The notes below the pieces were generated by a model that had not been told where the DNA came from, made no database searches, and worked only from the letters and a program-made list of their open reading frames with translations. A stretch of 64,000 nt of DNA, taken from contig NZ_JOEH01000002.1 in the NCBI RefSeq assembly GCF_000719095.1, forward strand, positions 248,001 to 312,000, given 5' to 3'. The stretch's first letter is position 1, and every line of letters starts with the position of its first letter. The position numbers were made by a program, and so were the translations under genes. Source of the DNA: Streptacidiphilus jeojiense. Its GTDB lineage: Bacteria > Actinomycetota > Actinomycetes > Streptomycetales > Streptomycetaceae. Of this stretch, positions 24,242 to 32,680 are shown piece by piece.

Positions 24242-24991
24242 ATGCAGTCCACCACCATGCAGTTCACTGCTGAGCACCGTCTCGACGACAACGTCCTCGA
24301 ACGCGGATTCACCCTCGGCGAGATCCCCGGCCTGCTGTGGACGCCCGGCTCCGCGTCCGCACCGGCCCCGCTCATCCTGCTCGGCCACCCTCCGCTGGGG
24401 CTGCGCCGGATGTACCCCCGACTGGCGGCCCGGGCACAGCACTCCGCGGCGCAGGGCTTCGCCACCGCCACCATCGAACTCCCCGGCAGCGGCGACCGGC
24501 CCCGTTGGCCCGCCGTCGAGCAGGCCCGCGCCGACCTGCGCCGGGCCATGGAGGCCGGTGAGCCGGTCGGCGACGAGATCGTCGACGCCCTGGTCCTCCC
24601 GCTGGTCGACCGGGCCGTCCCGGAATGGCAGGCCGCCCTGGACGCCCTGCTCGCGCTGCCCGAGATCGGCGGACCGGTCGCGTACTCGGGGGGAGTGATC
24701 TCCATCGGCATCCGGCTGGCGCTGGTCGAACCGCGCATCTCGGCCGCCGTTCTGTTCGCCGGGAGCCTGGTGCCCCGCGCCATGTTCGAGGAGGCCCGAC
24801 GGGTCACCATTCCGCTGCACGTCCTGCTGCAGTGGGACGACGAGGGCAACGACCGGCAGGCGGCCCTGGACCTGTTCGACGCCTTCGGCTCCGAGGAGAA
24901 GTCCCTGCACGCCAACATGGGCGGCCACACCGGCGTCCCGCAGTTCGCCGGGGAACTCGCGGCCCAGTTCTTCACCCGTCACCTGAGCTAG
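24242..24991 (+). CDS. Alpha/beta hydrolase (dienelactone-hydrolase-like)
   Basis: A 249-residue alpha/beta-hydrolase: LILLGHPPLG oxyanion region (about 41-50), nucleophile elbow AYSGG (about 152-156; the usual GxSxG with Ala first), and the C-terminal NMGGHTG carrying the probable catalytic His. Asp in LLQWDDEGND could complete the triad. No signal peptide. ATG 24242 follows GAAAGG. Related Streptomyces proteins are annotated as esterases of unknown substrate. It appears monocistronic, except for the small ORF at 24145. The 130 bases between popR and that ORF hold only the presumed popR promoter. Confidence 0.82.
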   Translation: MQSTTMQFTAEHRLDDNVLERGFTLGEIPGLLWTPGSASAPAPLILLGHPPLGLRRMYPRLAARAQHSAAQGFATATIELPGSGDRPRWPAVEQARADLRRAMEAGEPVGDEIVDALVLPLVDRAVPEWQAALDALLALPEIGGPVAYSGGVISIGIRLALVEPRISAAVLFAGSLVPRAMFEEARRVTIPLHVLLQWDDEGNDRQAALDLFDAFGSEEKSLHANMGGHTGVPQFAGELAAQFFTRHLS

Positions 24992-25073
24992 CCTCCACCC
25001 GGCCGGGGCACAACTGCCCCGGCCGGGCGACGGTACGTCAGCGAACAGGAGGAACCGGGGGCTGATGGAGCAT

Positions 25074-25079
25074 TAGTAT
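25074..25079 (+). promoter_or_regulatory. -10 box for a leaderless EACC1 operon mRNA
   Basis: TAGTAT ends seven bases before GTG 25087, the spacing at which transcription would begin at the start codon itself. No convincing -35 is seen (region around 25051-25056 reads GGAACC). Confidence 0.5.
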
Positions 25080-25086
25080 TTCCGGT

Positions 25087-25515
25087 GTGCACACGGGTGG
25101 CCAGGGGGATGGGGCGGCTATGGAGATTCTGATCGCGGTCCGTGACGGTTCCGGCCCGGACGCCGTCGCCGACCTGAGGGACTGGCTTACTGCTGAACCC
25201 GAACTGCGCGGCCGGCACCGCCTGGTGCCGCGTCCCCCCGCGGAGGGTGAGCTCGGCGGCTGGGCCGACACCCTGATCGTGGCCGTCGGTGCCGGGGGCG
25301 CGCTGACCACGCTGGCGAAGTCGCTGTCGGTGTATCTCCAGCAGCCTCGGCGCAGTTCCGTGCGGGTCGAACTCGTCAAGGCGGACGGAACCCGTCTGAC
25401 GCTGACCGCCGAGCAGGTGGGCGACCTCAGGCAGGTGGAGTCCCTGCTCCACGCCGCAGCCGATGGGCCGGCTGTCCCAGCTGTCGGAGGCGCTGGAACC
25501 GGCGAAACGGACTGA
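25087..25515 (+). CDS. EACC1-like effector-associated component
   Basis: A 142-residue small protein from GTG 25087, or 131 residues from ATG 25120. The latter begins MEILIAVRDG, which matches the usual N-terminus of the family. The pattern LRDWLTAEPELRGRHRL, then GGWADTLIVAVGAGGALTTLAKSL, then a final strand-rich VELVKADGTRLTL is that of effector-associated constant component 1 (EACC1). EACC1 is a small alpha/beta protein that accompanies diverse effectors in actinobacterial NTP-dependent conflict systems. Its biochemical role is not settled; it is thought to be an adaptor or recognition element. The caspase-like gene starts two bases after its stop. A -10 box placed for a leaderless mRNA favours GTG 25087. 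Confidence 0.8.
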   Translation: MHTGGQGDGAAMEILIAVRDGSGPDAVADLRDWLTAEPELRGRHRLVPRPPAEGELGGWADTLIVAVGAGGALTTLAKSLSVYLQQPRRSSVRVELVKADGTRLTLTAEQVGDLRQVESLLHAAADGPAVPAVGGAGTGETD

Positions 25516-25517
25516 CC

Positions 25518-27416
25518 ATGCTTCGCATGCCGGATCCTGCGCGCTCACGGGCCGTGCTCATCGGCACCGCCAACTACACCGCCGCTGAGCATCTTCCCGC
25601 AGTCCGAGCGATCCCCAACAACGTCGGTGACTTCCGCTCGCTGCTGGTCGAGGGCGAGCCCGGCGCCTTCGCCGCCGAGCACACGCTCACCGTCCTCGAC
25701 CCGAGCACCCCCCGCGAGTTGGGCGCACCGCTGCTCAAGGCCGCTCAGGAGGCGGAGGACGTCCTTCTCGTCTACTACGCGGGCCATGGGCTGATCGGTC
25801 ACGAACGCCGCGATCTGTACCTGGGGCTGACGGGCGCGGAGCCGGAGGCACCGTCCTTCACCGCCTTCCCGTTCGACGGTGTCAGGGAGGCATTCCTCAG
25901 CAGCCGTGCGCGCATCCGGGTGCTGATCCTCGACTGCTGCTTCTCCGGGCGAGCCATCTCCGGTGGTCTGTCCGGCGCAGGCGAGCCGCTCATCGACCGC
26001 ATGGAGATCTCCGGCACCTACACCCTGGCCTCCGCTCCGGCGAACGAACCCGCGCGCTTCGCCAAGGGGGAACGTCACACCGCCTTCACCGGGGAACTGC
26101 TCCGGGCGCTGCGTGACGGCTTCGACGCGGCCCCGGCCGGCGGTGTGACACTCGGGTCGCTCTACCAGCACCTCAGGGTCCAACTGCCCAGCAAGGGCTG
26201 GCCCGAGCCGCAGCACTGCGGAACGGAGACCGCGCAGTACCTGGTTCTCAGCCGCCCCAGGCGCCCCCGGGCGGGCGTGACGACCGGGGGCGCGATTCCC
26301 GAGCACGAGCGTCTGCTCCGCCTCAGCGAGGAAGGACGACGACTCGGCGAGGCCGGACACGCGGCCGACGCGGTCACCGTCCTCGGCGGCGTCCTGACCG
26401 ACCTTGCCCGGGCCCTCGGACCCGAGCACCGCGACACGCTGACCGGTCGGGTCAGCCTGGCGCACTGGATGGGGAACGCCGGTCAGGTGGAGCAGGCACT
26501 CAGGCTCTCCCGGACGGCGGTGACCGACCTGACCCGGGTGCTCGGGCCGGACGACCGGGCCACTCTGGTCGGTCGGGCGCAGATCGCACTGTGGACCGGC
26601 GAGGCGGGCGACGCTCCGGCCGCCCTCCGCCTGGCCACCTCGGTGGAGGCGGACTTCACCCGTGCCCTCGGCCCGAGCGACCGGGACACCCTGGTCGGAC
26701 GCGGCCTGGTGGTGCGCTGGACCGGGGAGTCCGGTGACCCCGGTGGTGCCGTCCGTCTGGGGGAGGAACTGCTGCCGCAGTTGGCCGCGTCGCTGGGCCC
26801 CGAGGACCGGGAGACCCTGGTCTCGAGAATCAACCAGGCGCAGTGGGTGGGGAGAGCCGGCCGGTCCGGGCAGGCCGTCAGGCAACTGCGCAAGGTCGTT
26901 CCCGACCTCCGGTGGATCCTCGGCAGTGACGACATGTACACATTGATCGGACGGGCCCGGCTCGGACAGTGGTCCGGAGCGGCGGGGTCCCCGCGCAAGG
27001 CAGTGGGCCTCTACCGTGCCGTGATCCCGGACCTGCAGCGGGTGTTCGGATCCGAGGCCCGGGAGACACTGCTGGCGCGGAGTCAGCACGCCCACTGGGT
27101 CGGCGAAGCCGGTGATCCCCGTGCGGCGGCGGAACTGATCAGGACCCTGTTGCCCGATCTCGTCTGGGTCCTGGGTCCCGACGACCGGGTGACCCTGGCG
27201 AACCGGGCCAGGCTGGCGCACTGGAGCGGGCTGGCGGGCGATGTCGGCGAGGCGGTGCGGCAGTTGAACGAGGTGATGCCGGACCTGCGGAGAGTGCTCG
27301 GGCCGGACGACGCCGAGACGCTCGCGGACCGGAGACTGCTCGCCGGGTGGCGCCGCAAGGCCGACCGTCGGCTCAGGAAAGAGATCTTCTACGGCACGGG
27401 CGGTGGACGACCGTGA
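25518..27416 (+). CDS. Caspase-like protease with eight TPR-type repeats
   Basis: A 632-residue protein. Residues 1-250 form a caspase/metacaspase-like peptidase domain: RAVLIGTANY strand, His90 in YYAGHG and catalytic Cys141 in LDCCFSG. Residues about 265-610 are eight tandem helical repeats of about 43 residues, each with the signature LGPxDRxTLxGRxxLAxWxGxAGD, similar to kinesin-light-chain-type TPRs. The last is degenerate. No signal peptide or TM segment. The repeats are likely the sensor or oligomerisation part and the protease the effector. It is fused by GTGA overlap to the kinase gene and lies two bases after the EACC1-like gene, so the three form one unit. Confidence 0.9.
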   Translation: MLRMPDPARSRAVLIGTANYTAAEHLPAVRAIPNNVGDFRSLLVEGEPGAFAAEHTLTVLDPSTPRELGAPLLKAAQEAEDVLLVYYAGHGLIGHERRDLYLGLTGAEPEAPSFTAFPFDGVREAFLSSRARIRVLILDCCFSGRAISGGLSGAGEPLIDRMEISGTYTLASAPANEPARFAKGERHTAFTGELLRALRDGFDAAPAGGVTLGSLYQHLRVQLPSKGWPEPQHCGTETAQYLVLSRPRRPRAGVTTGGAIPEHERLLRLSEEGRRLGEAGHAADAVTVLGGVLTDLARALGPEHRDTLTGRVSLAHWMGNAGQVEQALRLSRTAVTDLTRVLGPDDRATLVGRAQIALWTGEAGDAPAALRLATSVEADFTRALGPSDRDTLVGRGLVVRWTGESGDPGGAVRLGEELLPQLAASLGPEDRETLVSRINQAQWVGRAGRSGQAVRQLRKVVPDLRWILGSDDMYTLIGRARLGQWSGAAGSPRKAVGLYRAVIPDLQRVFGSEARETLLARSQHAHWVGEAGDPRAAAELIRTLLPDLVWVLGPDDRVTLANRARLAHWSGLAGDVGEAVRQLNEVMPDLRRVLGPDDAETLADRRLLAGWRRKADRRLRKEIFYGTGGGRP

Positions 27417-28720
27417 GCGAATCACCCCCCGCTGCCCGCGGCGCCGGGGAACCGATGGCTTCGGCGGCCGCCGGGATCCGGACCGGGGTCGTCCCGCTCA
27501 GCTCCGCCGACCCCGACCACATCGGTGAGTACCGTCTGTTGGGAAGGCTGGGTGCGGGCGGGCAGGGCGTGGTCTACCTCGGCCGCACCCGGGGCGGCCG
27601 GGCCGTCGCGGTCAAGGTCCTGCATCCCGCGATCGCACACGACGACGCCTTCAGGGAACGCTTCCGCCGAGAAGTCATGGCGGCCCAGCGGGTCTCCCCC
27701 GAGTACACCGCACCGGTGCTGGACGCCAATGCGGAAGCTGACGCCGTGTGGATGGCGACGGCCTACAGTCCCGGTCTCTCGCTGCAGCACAGCGTGCAGG
27801 AGTTCGGGCCGCTGCGCTCGACTCCGCTCCAGGCGCTCTGGTACGGCCTGCTGCGTGCCCTGGACGCAGTACACAACGCGGGAGTCGTCCATCGCGACCT
27901 CAAGCCGTCGAACGTCCTGCTGGCCGGCCGTGGACCGCGTCTGATCGACTTCGGCATCTCGTCGCTGGTCGACTCGGCGACGCTGACGACCACGGGTGCC
28001 GTGATCGGAACGCCGGGCTACATGTCCCCGGAGGCGATCAGCGGCGGCCAGGTCGGCCCGCTCGCCGACGTCTTCGCACTGGGCTGCGTGATGGTGTACG
28101 CGGTCACCGGATCGTCTCCGTTCGAACGGGGCAGCACGGCAGCGACCCTCGTGGAGATCCTGAACGCCACCGCGGTCGTCCCGTCCGAGCTCGGCGAGAT
28201 GCGCCGTCAGGTCGAGTCCTGCCTGGTCAAGGACCCCGGACAGCGCCCCAGCGTCGGGGCCCTGCTCGCGGACATACCGGCCGCCTCGGCCGCCAGGGCC
28301 CAGCGGCTGCTGGAGCGGGGGGAGTGGCTGCCCAGCCTGCTCGCCCGCGCGACGTTGGTGCGCGCGCAACTCGTCCTGGACCTGGAGAAGCCCGTCGAAC
28401 TGCCGGCCCAGGGACCGGGCCGCCCTCCTACAGGGGCCGTCGGGGCCGCCGAGCCGCCTGCTGATCCTCCGACCGTCGTCACCCGCCGTGACGTCACGAC
28501 CGTGCTGGCGCGCTGGGGAGCGAACCCCGCACCGCCGACCCTGATGCCTGCGGCGCCGCCCGAACCGCCGCCCGCAGTCCCGGTTCCGCCGGTGGCACCG
28601 GTGGCGCCGCCCGACCGGGAGGAAGAGGCACCAGGACCCCTGACCTTCACCACTCCCGTCTCCGCCGACGGCCCCCCGCTCCCCAGAGCCAGGCGTACCT
28701 TCTGGCGCGGACGTCCGTGA
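27413..28720 (+). CDS. Ser/Thr protein kinase with Pro-rich tail
   Basis: A 435-residue Hanks-type kinase starting at GTG 27413, which overlaps the caspase stop. The kinase domain (about 38-300) is complete: glycine loop LGAGGQGVVYLG, Lys68 in VAVKVL, catalytic Asp162 in HRDLKPSN, and DFG Asp179. After the domain comes a 130-residue Pro/Ala/Val-rich tail with no transmembrane helix and no sensor domain, unlike most Streptomyces PknB-type receptors. A soluble kinase coupled to EACC1 and a caspase suggests it regulates the protease or a shared target by phosphorylation. Direction of control is unknown. Confidence 0.9.
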   Translation: MSESPPAARGAGEPMASAAAGIRTGVVPLSSADPDHIGEYRLLGRLGAGGQGVVYLGRTRGGRAVAVKVLHPAIAHDDAFRERFRREVMAAQRVSPEYTAPVLDANAEADAVWMATAYSPGLSLQHSVQEFGPLRSTPLQALWYGLLRALDAVHNAGVVHRDLKPSNVLLAGRGPRLIDFGISSLVDSATLTTTGAVIGTPGYMSPEAISGGQVGPLADVFALGCVMVYAVTGSSPFERGSTAATLVEILNATAVVPSELGEMRRQVESCLVKDPGQRPSVGALLADIPAASAARAQRLLERGEWLPSLLARATLVRAQLVLDLEKPVELPAQGPGRPPTGAVGAAEPPADPPTVVTRRDVTTVLARWGANPAPPTLMPAAPPEPPPAVPVPPVAPVAPPDREEEAPGPLTFTTPVSADGPPLPRARRTFWRGRP

Positions 28721-28856
28721 CGGCGACGGCCGGCCGGCTGGATCCGATCCGCACCGCCGGTCCGGCTCAGTGCGGGGGCGGTCGGGACCGATGAGTTTCC
28801 GGGGCTGCGGGCGTCCAATGCTGTGACGCAGTTTCCGCTGATCCGTGGAGGATTCG

Positions 28857-29678
28857 ATGACCTCGTCCGTTCCCGTCGCCTCCGGCACGCTGGCCGTGCC
28901 GGGCGCCCGGCTGTACTACGAGTTGCGCGGTAGCGGTCCGCTGGTGGCGATCGTCGGTGCGCCGATGCACTCGGCGCCGTTCGCGCCGCTGGCCGACCTG
29001 CTGGCCGCCGACCACCGCGTGCTGACCATGGATCCGCGCGGGCACTTCGGCAGCGTTCCCGATGACCCCGACGCCGACTCCAGCCCCCGGCAGCGCGCCG
29101 ACGACCTGGCCGCCCTGATCCGCCATGTCGACGCCGGGCCCGCCGCGGTGCTCGGCTCCTCCGGCGGTGCCGTCACGACGCTGGCGCTGCTCCAGGCGCA
29201 TCCGCAGCTGGTGCACACCGCCGTCGCCCACGAGCCCCCGCTGGCCCAACTGCTCGACGACCGCGACCAGCAGTCGGCCGCCAACGAGGAGACGATCGCC
29301 ACCTACGAGAGCGGGGACACCCTCGGCGCGGTGCGCAGGTTCATGGCCAACGCCGGTCTGGTGATGCCGGAGGAGGTGTTCCTGCAGGTGTTCGGCGGGG
29401 AGAAGTCGCCGGAGGAGGTCGGCAGCGAGCGCTTCTTCTACCTGCACGAGCTGCGCGGCACCGCCGGCTGGGTGCCGGACCTGGACGCTCTGCGCGCCAC
29501 GACGGACCGCCTGGTCATCGGCATCGGCGAGGCTTCGGCGGGCCAGTTCTGCGATCGCACCTCCCGTGCGCTGGCGACGGAGCTGAAGATCGAGCCCGTG
29601 GTGTTCCCGGGCGGCCACGGCGGCTTCATGGAGAACCCGGCCGCCTTCGCTGACCGGCTCCGTGAGGTCATCGACTGA
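28857..29678 (+). CDS. Alpha/beta hydrolase
   Basis: A 273-residue alpha/beta-hydrolase fold protein: oxyanion region AIVGAPMH, nucleophile elbow LGSSGGAV (about residue 100), and catalytic His in GGHGGFMENP near the C-terminus. ATG 28857 is chosen over GTG 28845 because GGAGG then sits seven bases upstream. Cap-domain sequence is diverged and the substrate is unknown; many relatives are annotated as alpha/beta hydrolases in antibiotic-resistance or lactone chemistry. Monocistronic, with 136 bases after the kinase gene containing no obvious promoter. Confidence 0.85.
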   Translation: MTSSVPVASGTLAVPGARLYYELRGSGPLVAIVGAPMHSAPFAPLADLLAADHRVLTMDPRGHFGSVPDDPDADSSPRQRADDLAALIRHVDAGPAAVLGSSGGAVTTLALLQAHPQLVHTAVAHEPPLAQLLDDRDQQSAANEETIATYESGDTLGAVRRFMANAGLVMPEEVFLQVFGGEKSPEEVGSERFFYLHELRGTAGWVPDLDALRATTDRLVIGIGEASAGQFCDRTSRALATELKIEPVVFPGGHGGFMENPAAFADRLREVID

Positions 29679-29778
29679 GCCCGGTTCTGAATGCCCGTCA
29701 GCGGCGAGTCGGTGCCGGTGGGAATTCCGGCCGGCCGCCGGGTGATCGACGCAGCGTCAGCTGGCGGACGCGGTGCGG

Positions 29779-30132
29779 TCAGGCGGGCTGCCACAGTTCG
29801 ATGCGGTTGCCCTCCGGGTCGGTGACCCAGCCGAAGCGGCCGACGCCTGCCATGTCCTGCGTGTCCTCGGCCACGTCCGCGCCCTTGGCGCGCAGTTGGG
29901 CGAGCATCGCGTCCAGGTCGCTGACCCGGAAGTTGAGCATGGACTGCTGGGCGGGGGAGCCGAAGTAGTCGGTGCCGGCCTCGAAGGTCGCGAACACCGT
30001 CGGCCCGGCTCCCGGCTGCCACAGGCCGTTCTCGTCGGCGTCCAGGCCCAGGCAGTCGCGGTACCACGCGCCCAGGGCCGCCGGGTCGGCGGCCCGCAGG
30101 AAGTACCCACCGATTCCAACCACACGTTCCAT
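29779..30132 (-). CDS. VOC/glyoxalase-family protein
   Basis: A 117-residue vicinal-oxygen-chelate protein with the paired beta-alpha-beta-beta-beta layout: GIGGYFLRAADPAALGAWYRDCLG at the N-terminus, and VTDPEGNRIELWQP at the C-terminus. The final Glu and a possible earlier acidic or His residue would bind metal, but no N-terminal His is apparent, so catalysis is uncertain. Members include dioxygenases, fosfomycin/bleomycin-type resistance proteins and sequestrants. ATG 30132 starts the family consensus; the upstream 17 residues look like leader. Confidence 0.88.
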   Translation of the reverse strand: MERVVGIGGYFLRAADPAALGAWYRDCLGLDADENGLWQPGAGPTVFATFEAGTDYFGSPAQQSMLNFRVSDLDAMLAQLRAKGADVAEDTQDMAGVGRFGWVTDPEGNRIELWQPA

Positions 30133-30198
30133 GGCGCCATCCTGCCAGCACGGCGATCGGACGCCCCGGCGCCACACCAGCATCGCTGCGGGCCACGA

Positions 30199-30864
30199 TC
30201 AGCCGGTCCGGGCCGCCAGTCCGTCCAGCAGCAGTCGCAGTGCCAGCTCGAAGCCGCGGTCGTCCAGGCCGGAGGGGCCGCCGCCCCGGGTCGACGCCGC
30301 CTCCAACGACGCGGCCAGTGCGGGGTAGTGCGGGCGGTAGTCGCCCGGCGCCCGGGTGAAGCCGGCGGTGAAGGTCTCCAGCGCCGAGCCCAGTACCAGG
30401 TAGTCCAGGGCGGCGGCCGCCTCCGCGGCGTCCGCCGGGGTGAGTCCGGCCCGGACCAGCGCGGCCAGCAGCGTGTCGTAGCCGCGCAGCTGTCCCTCGG
30501 CCTCGACCCGGCGGCGGGCCAGCAGGGCGATGGTGTTGGGATGGTTCAGGAACACCGCACGGTAGCCGCGGGCGTAGGCGGCCAGCCCGTCCCGCCAGTC
30601 CGCCCCGACGCCGTCCCCAGCCCCGTCCCCGGTGCCTCCGGCCTGCAGCGGTGTCAGGTCGATCTCCTGGTTGACCAGCTCCGACAGCGCGTCCAGGAGT
30701 TCGTCCTTGCCGGTGACGTGGTTGTAGAGCGAGGCGGCCTTGACCCCGAGCCGGTCGGCGAGGGCGCGCATGGTGAGCCCGTCCGCCCCGGACTCGTCCA
30801 CCACCTCCAGCGCGGCCCGCGCTATGGCCTCGCGGCTCAGCAGCGCTCTGCTCGGTCGCCCCAT
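30199..30864 (-). CDS. TetR-family regulator (TetR_C-type)
   Basis: A 221-residue TetR regulator. Helix-turn-helix at about 8-52: LSREAIARAALEVVDESGADGLTMRALADRLGVKAASLYNHVTGKDELLDAL. The C-terminal domain resembles TetR-class ligand domains. MGRPSRALL is the expected family start and GAAGAAGGGG lies upstream. It is divergent from the amino-acid permease gene at 31008, and a palindrome at 30965 sits between them. It is therefore the likely repressor of that permease and of itself. Confidence 0.92.
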   Translation of the reverse strand: MGRPSRALLSREAIARAALEVVDESGADGLTMRALADRLGVKAASLYNHVTGKDELLDALSELVNQEIDLTPLQAGGTGDGAGDGVGADWRDGLAAYARGYRAVFLNHPNTIALLARRRVEAEGQLRGYDTLLAALVRAGLTPADAAEAAAALDYLVLGSALETFTAGFTRAPGDYRPHYPALAASLEAASTRGGGPSGLDDRGFELALRLLLDGLAARTG

Positions 30865-30964
30865 CGTCCCGCCCCTTCTTCCGCTGACGGCCGTCACGTT
30901 ACCCCTTGGTTTCGGCTCTTCCCTCGGCGTTGAAAGGCGGCTATGGTCGCCTTCCGACCCTGGG

Positions 30965-30979
30965 ACTAACTAAGTTAGT
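30965..30979. promoter_or_regulatory. TetR-type operator ACTAACT-A-AGTTAGT
   Basis: Perfect 7-bp inverted arms with one central base, in an AT-rich island between divergent tetR and permease genes. The TTTTAAC following it may be part of a -10 region. Size, symmetry and position are typical of TetR operators. Confidence 0.75.
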
Positions 30980-31007
30980 TTTAACACGACGGCAAGGTGG
31001 ACCCCTC

Positions 31008-32504
31008 ATGAGCGCCCCCGCAGACGACGCCGCCCGGCTGGAAGCCCTCGGCTACCGCCAGGAACTGCGCCGCAGCCTGACCGTGCTCGGCAACATCTCG
31101 ATGGGCTTCGCCGTCGTCTCACCCGTCGTCGGCCTCTACGCCGTCGCCCAGGTGGGCATGAGCATCGCCGGCACCGCCTGGGTCTGGGCGCTGCCGGTCT
31201 GCCTGCTCGGCCAGGCGCTGGTGGTCTGCGTCTACTCCGAGCTGGCCTCGCAGTGGCCGCTCGCCGGCGGCGCCTACCAGTGGAGCCGCCGGCTGGCCTC
31301 GCCCGGCTTCGCCTGGCTCAGCGGCTGGATGTGGCAGTTCGCGGTGATGTTCGCCAACACCACCGTCGCCTACCTGGCCTCGCCCTGGGTGTTCGCCCTG
31401 TTCGGGGCCACGCCGACACCGGCCGAACTGGTGCTGGTGTCCCTCGGCTTCATGCTCTTCTGCACCCTGGTCAACGCCTACGGCATCAACTTCCTGCGCT
31501 GGTTCGTCTCGCTGGGCATCGCCGCCGAGGCGGTCGCCTCGGTACTGGTCGGGCTCTCGCTGCTGCTGGTGTTCCGCCGGCACGGATTCTCCCTGCTCAC
31601 CGACACCCTCGGCGCCCCCGCCGCGCTGGGCACCACCGACGTCAAGGCGTTCCTGGCCGTGATCGCGGTCGGCGGCTGGGCCTTCATCGGCTTCGACGCC
31701 TGCGTCTCCACCGCCGAGGAGACCAAGGACGCGGCCCGCCAGGTTCCCAGGGCGATGTGGTGGGCGCTGCTCAGCGTCGGCGCCGTGGTGATCCTCAACG
31801 CGGTCTCGGTCGAACTGGCCCACCCGAACCCCGCCGACGTGGTCGCCGGCAAGGACCTCGACCCGGTCACCACGGCCGTGGTCGGCGCCTTCGGGGGCTG
31901 GGCCGAGAAGCCCTTCGTGGTGGTGGTGCTGATCAGCTTCACCGCCTGCCTGATGGCCTCCCAGGGCGGCGCCGCCCGCGGCCTCTACTCGCTGGCCCGC
32001 GACGACGTCTTCCCCTTCTCCCGCCAGGTCCGCAGGGTCAACCGGCACAAGGCGCCGATCGGCGGCCTGGTCGCGGCCACGCTGGTGAGCTGTGCCGCGC
32101 TGCCCCTGGGCCTCAAGAGCGCCGCGATGGGCAGCCTGATCACCTTCGGCAGCGCGGCCACCTTCGTGCCGTTCTTCCTGCTCACCCTGGTTGCCCTGGT
32201 GGCCCGGCTGCGCGGCGGCTGGAAGCCGTCCGGCGAGGTGTCGTACGGCCGCTTCGGCACTCTGCTGAACGCCCTCGCGGTGCTGTGGACCGGCCTGGAG
32301 GTGGTCAACATCTGCTGGCCCCGCGCGATCCTGGCCCCGGTCGGCGCGCCCTGGTACCAGGTCTGGGCCGCCCTCCTGGGCGTCGGCATCGTCACCCTGG
32401 CCGGCCTCGGCTACCTCCTGGCCCGCCGCCCGGACCGCAGGATGCGCGACACCGCCACCACCGGCGGCGACCACACCGACGAACTGGCCCCGGCCGTCCA
32501 CTGA
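31008..32504 (+). CDS. APC-superfamily amino acid permease
   Basis: A 498-residue transporter with about twelve helices. The signature after helix 1 is SMGFAVVSPVVGLYAV, and the loop TAEETKDAARQVPRAMWWAL is the conserved cytoplasmic segment of the amino acid/choline (GabP/Bat1-like) branch. Preferred substrates could be an amino acid, GABA, choline or ethanolamine. ATG 31008 follows AAGGTGG. The TetR gene and operator next to it suggest substrate- or drug-induced expression. Confidence 0.92.
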   Translation: MSAPADDAARLEALGYRQELRRSLTVLGNISMGFAVVSPVVGLYAVAQVGMSIAGTAWVWALPVCLLGQALVVCVYSELASQWPLAGGAYQWSRRLASPGFAWLSGWMWQFAVMFANTTVAYLASPWVFALFGATPTPAELVLVSLGFMLFCTLVNAYGINFLRWFVSLGIAAEAVASVLVGLSLLLVFRRHGFSLLTDTLGAPAALGTTDVKAFLAVIAVGGWAFIGFDACVSTAEETKDAARQVPRAMWWALLSVGAVVILNAVSVELAHPNPADVVAGKDLDPVTTAVVGAFGGWAEKPFVVVVLISFTACLMASQGGAARGLYSLARDDVFPFSRQVRRVNRHKAPIGGLVAATLVSCAALPLGLKSAAMGSLITFGSAATFVPFFLLTLVALVARLRGGWKPSGEVSYGRFGTLLNALAVLWTGLEVVNICWPRAILAPVGAPWYQVWAALLGVGIVTLAGLGYLLARRPDRRMRDTATTGGDHTDELAPAVH

Positions 32505-32544
32505 CCCGGGCCCGGTGTCGGGACCGGCCAGCGGGGCGGACCGG

Positions 32545-32650
32545 CTAGCGGGGCCGGTCCTGGCCGGTGTCGAGCAGTTCGTGGACGAGTGCGGTCTGCA
32601 GCCAGGTGCGGTAGTGGTCGACGGTCCAGCCGCGATGGCGGCGCAGCGGC
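32545..32650 (-). other. Intergenic segment with a possible C-terminal gene remnant
   Basis: Between the permease and epoxide hydrolase genes. One minus-strand frame reads ...RRHRGWTVDHYRTWLQTALVHELLDTG..., protein-like and ending at a TAG (32545-32547), but with no start and no family I can name. It may be the decayed end of a lost gene, or chance. Nothing else is seen in 32505-32680. Confidence 0.3.
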
Positions 32651-32680
32651 GCACGGCGTCGACCACTCCGACCGGCCGGG

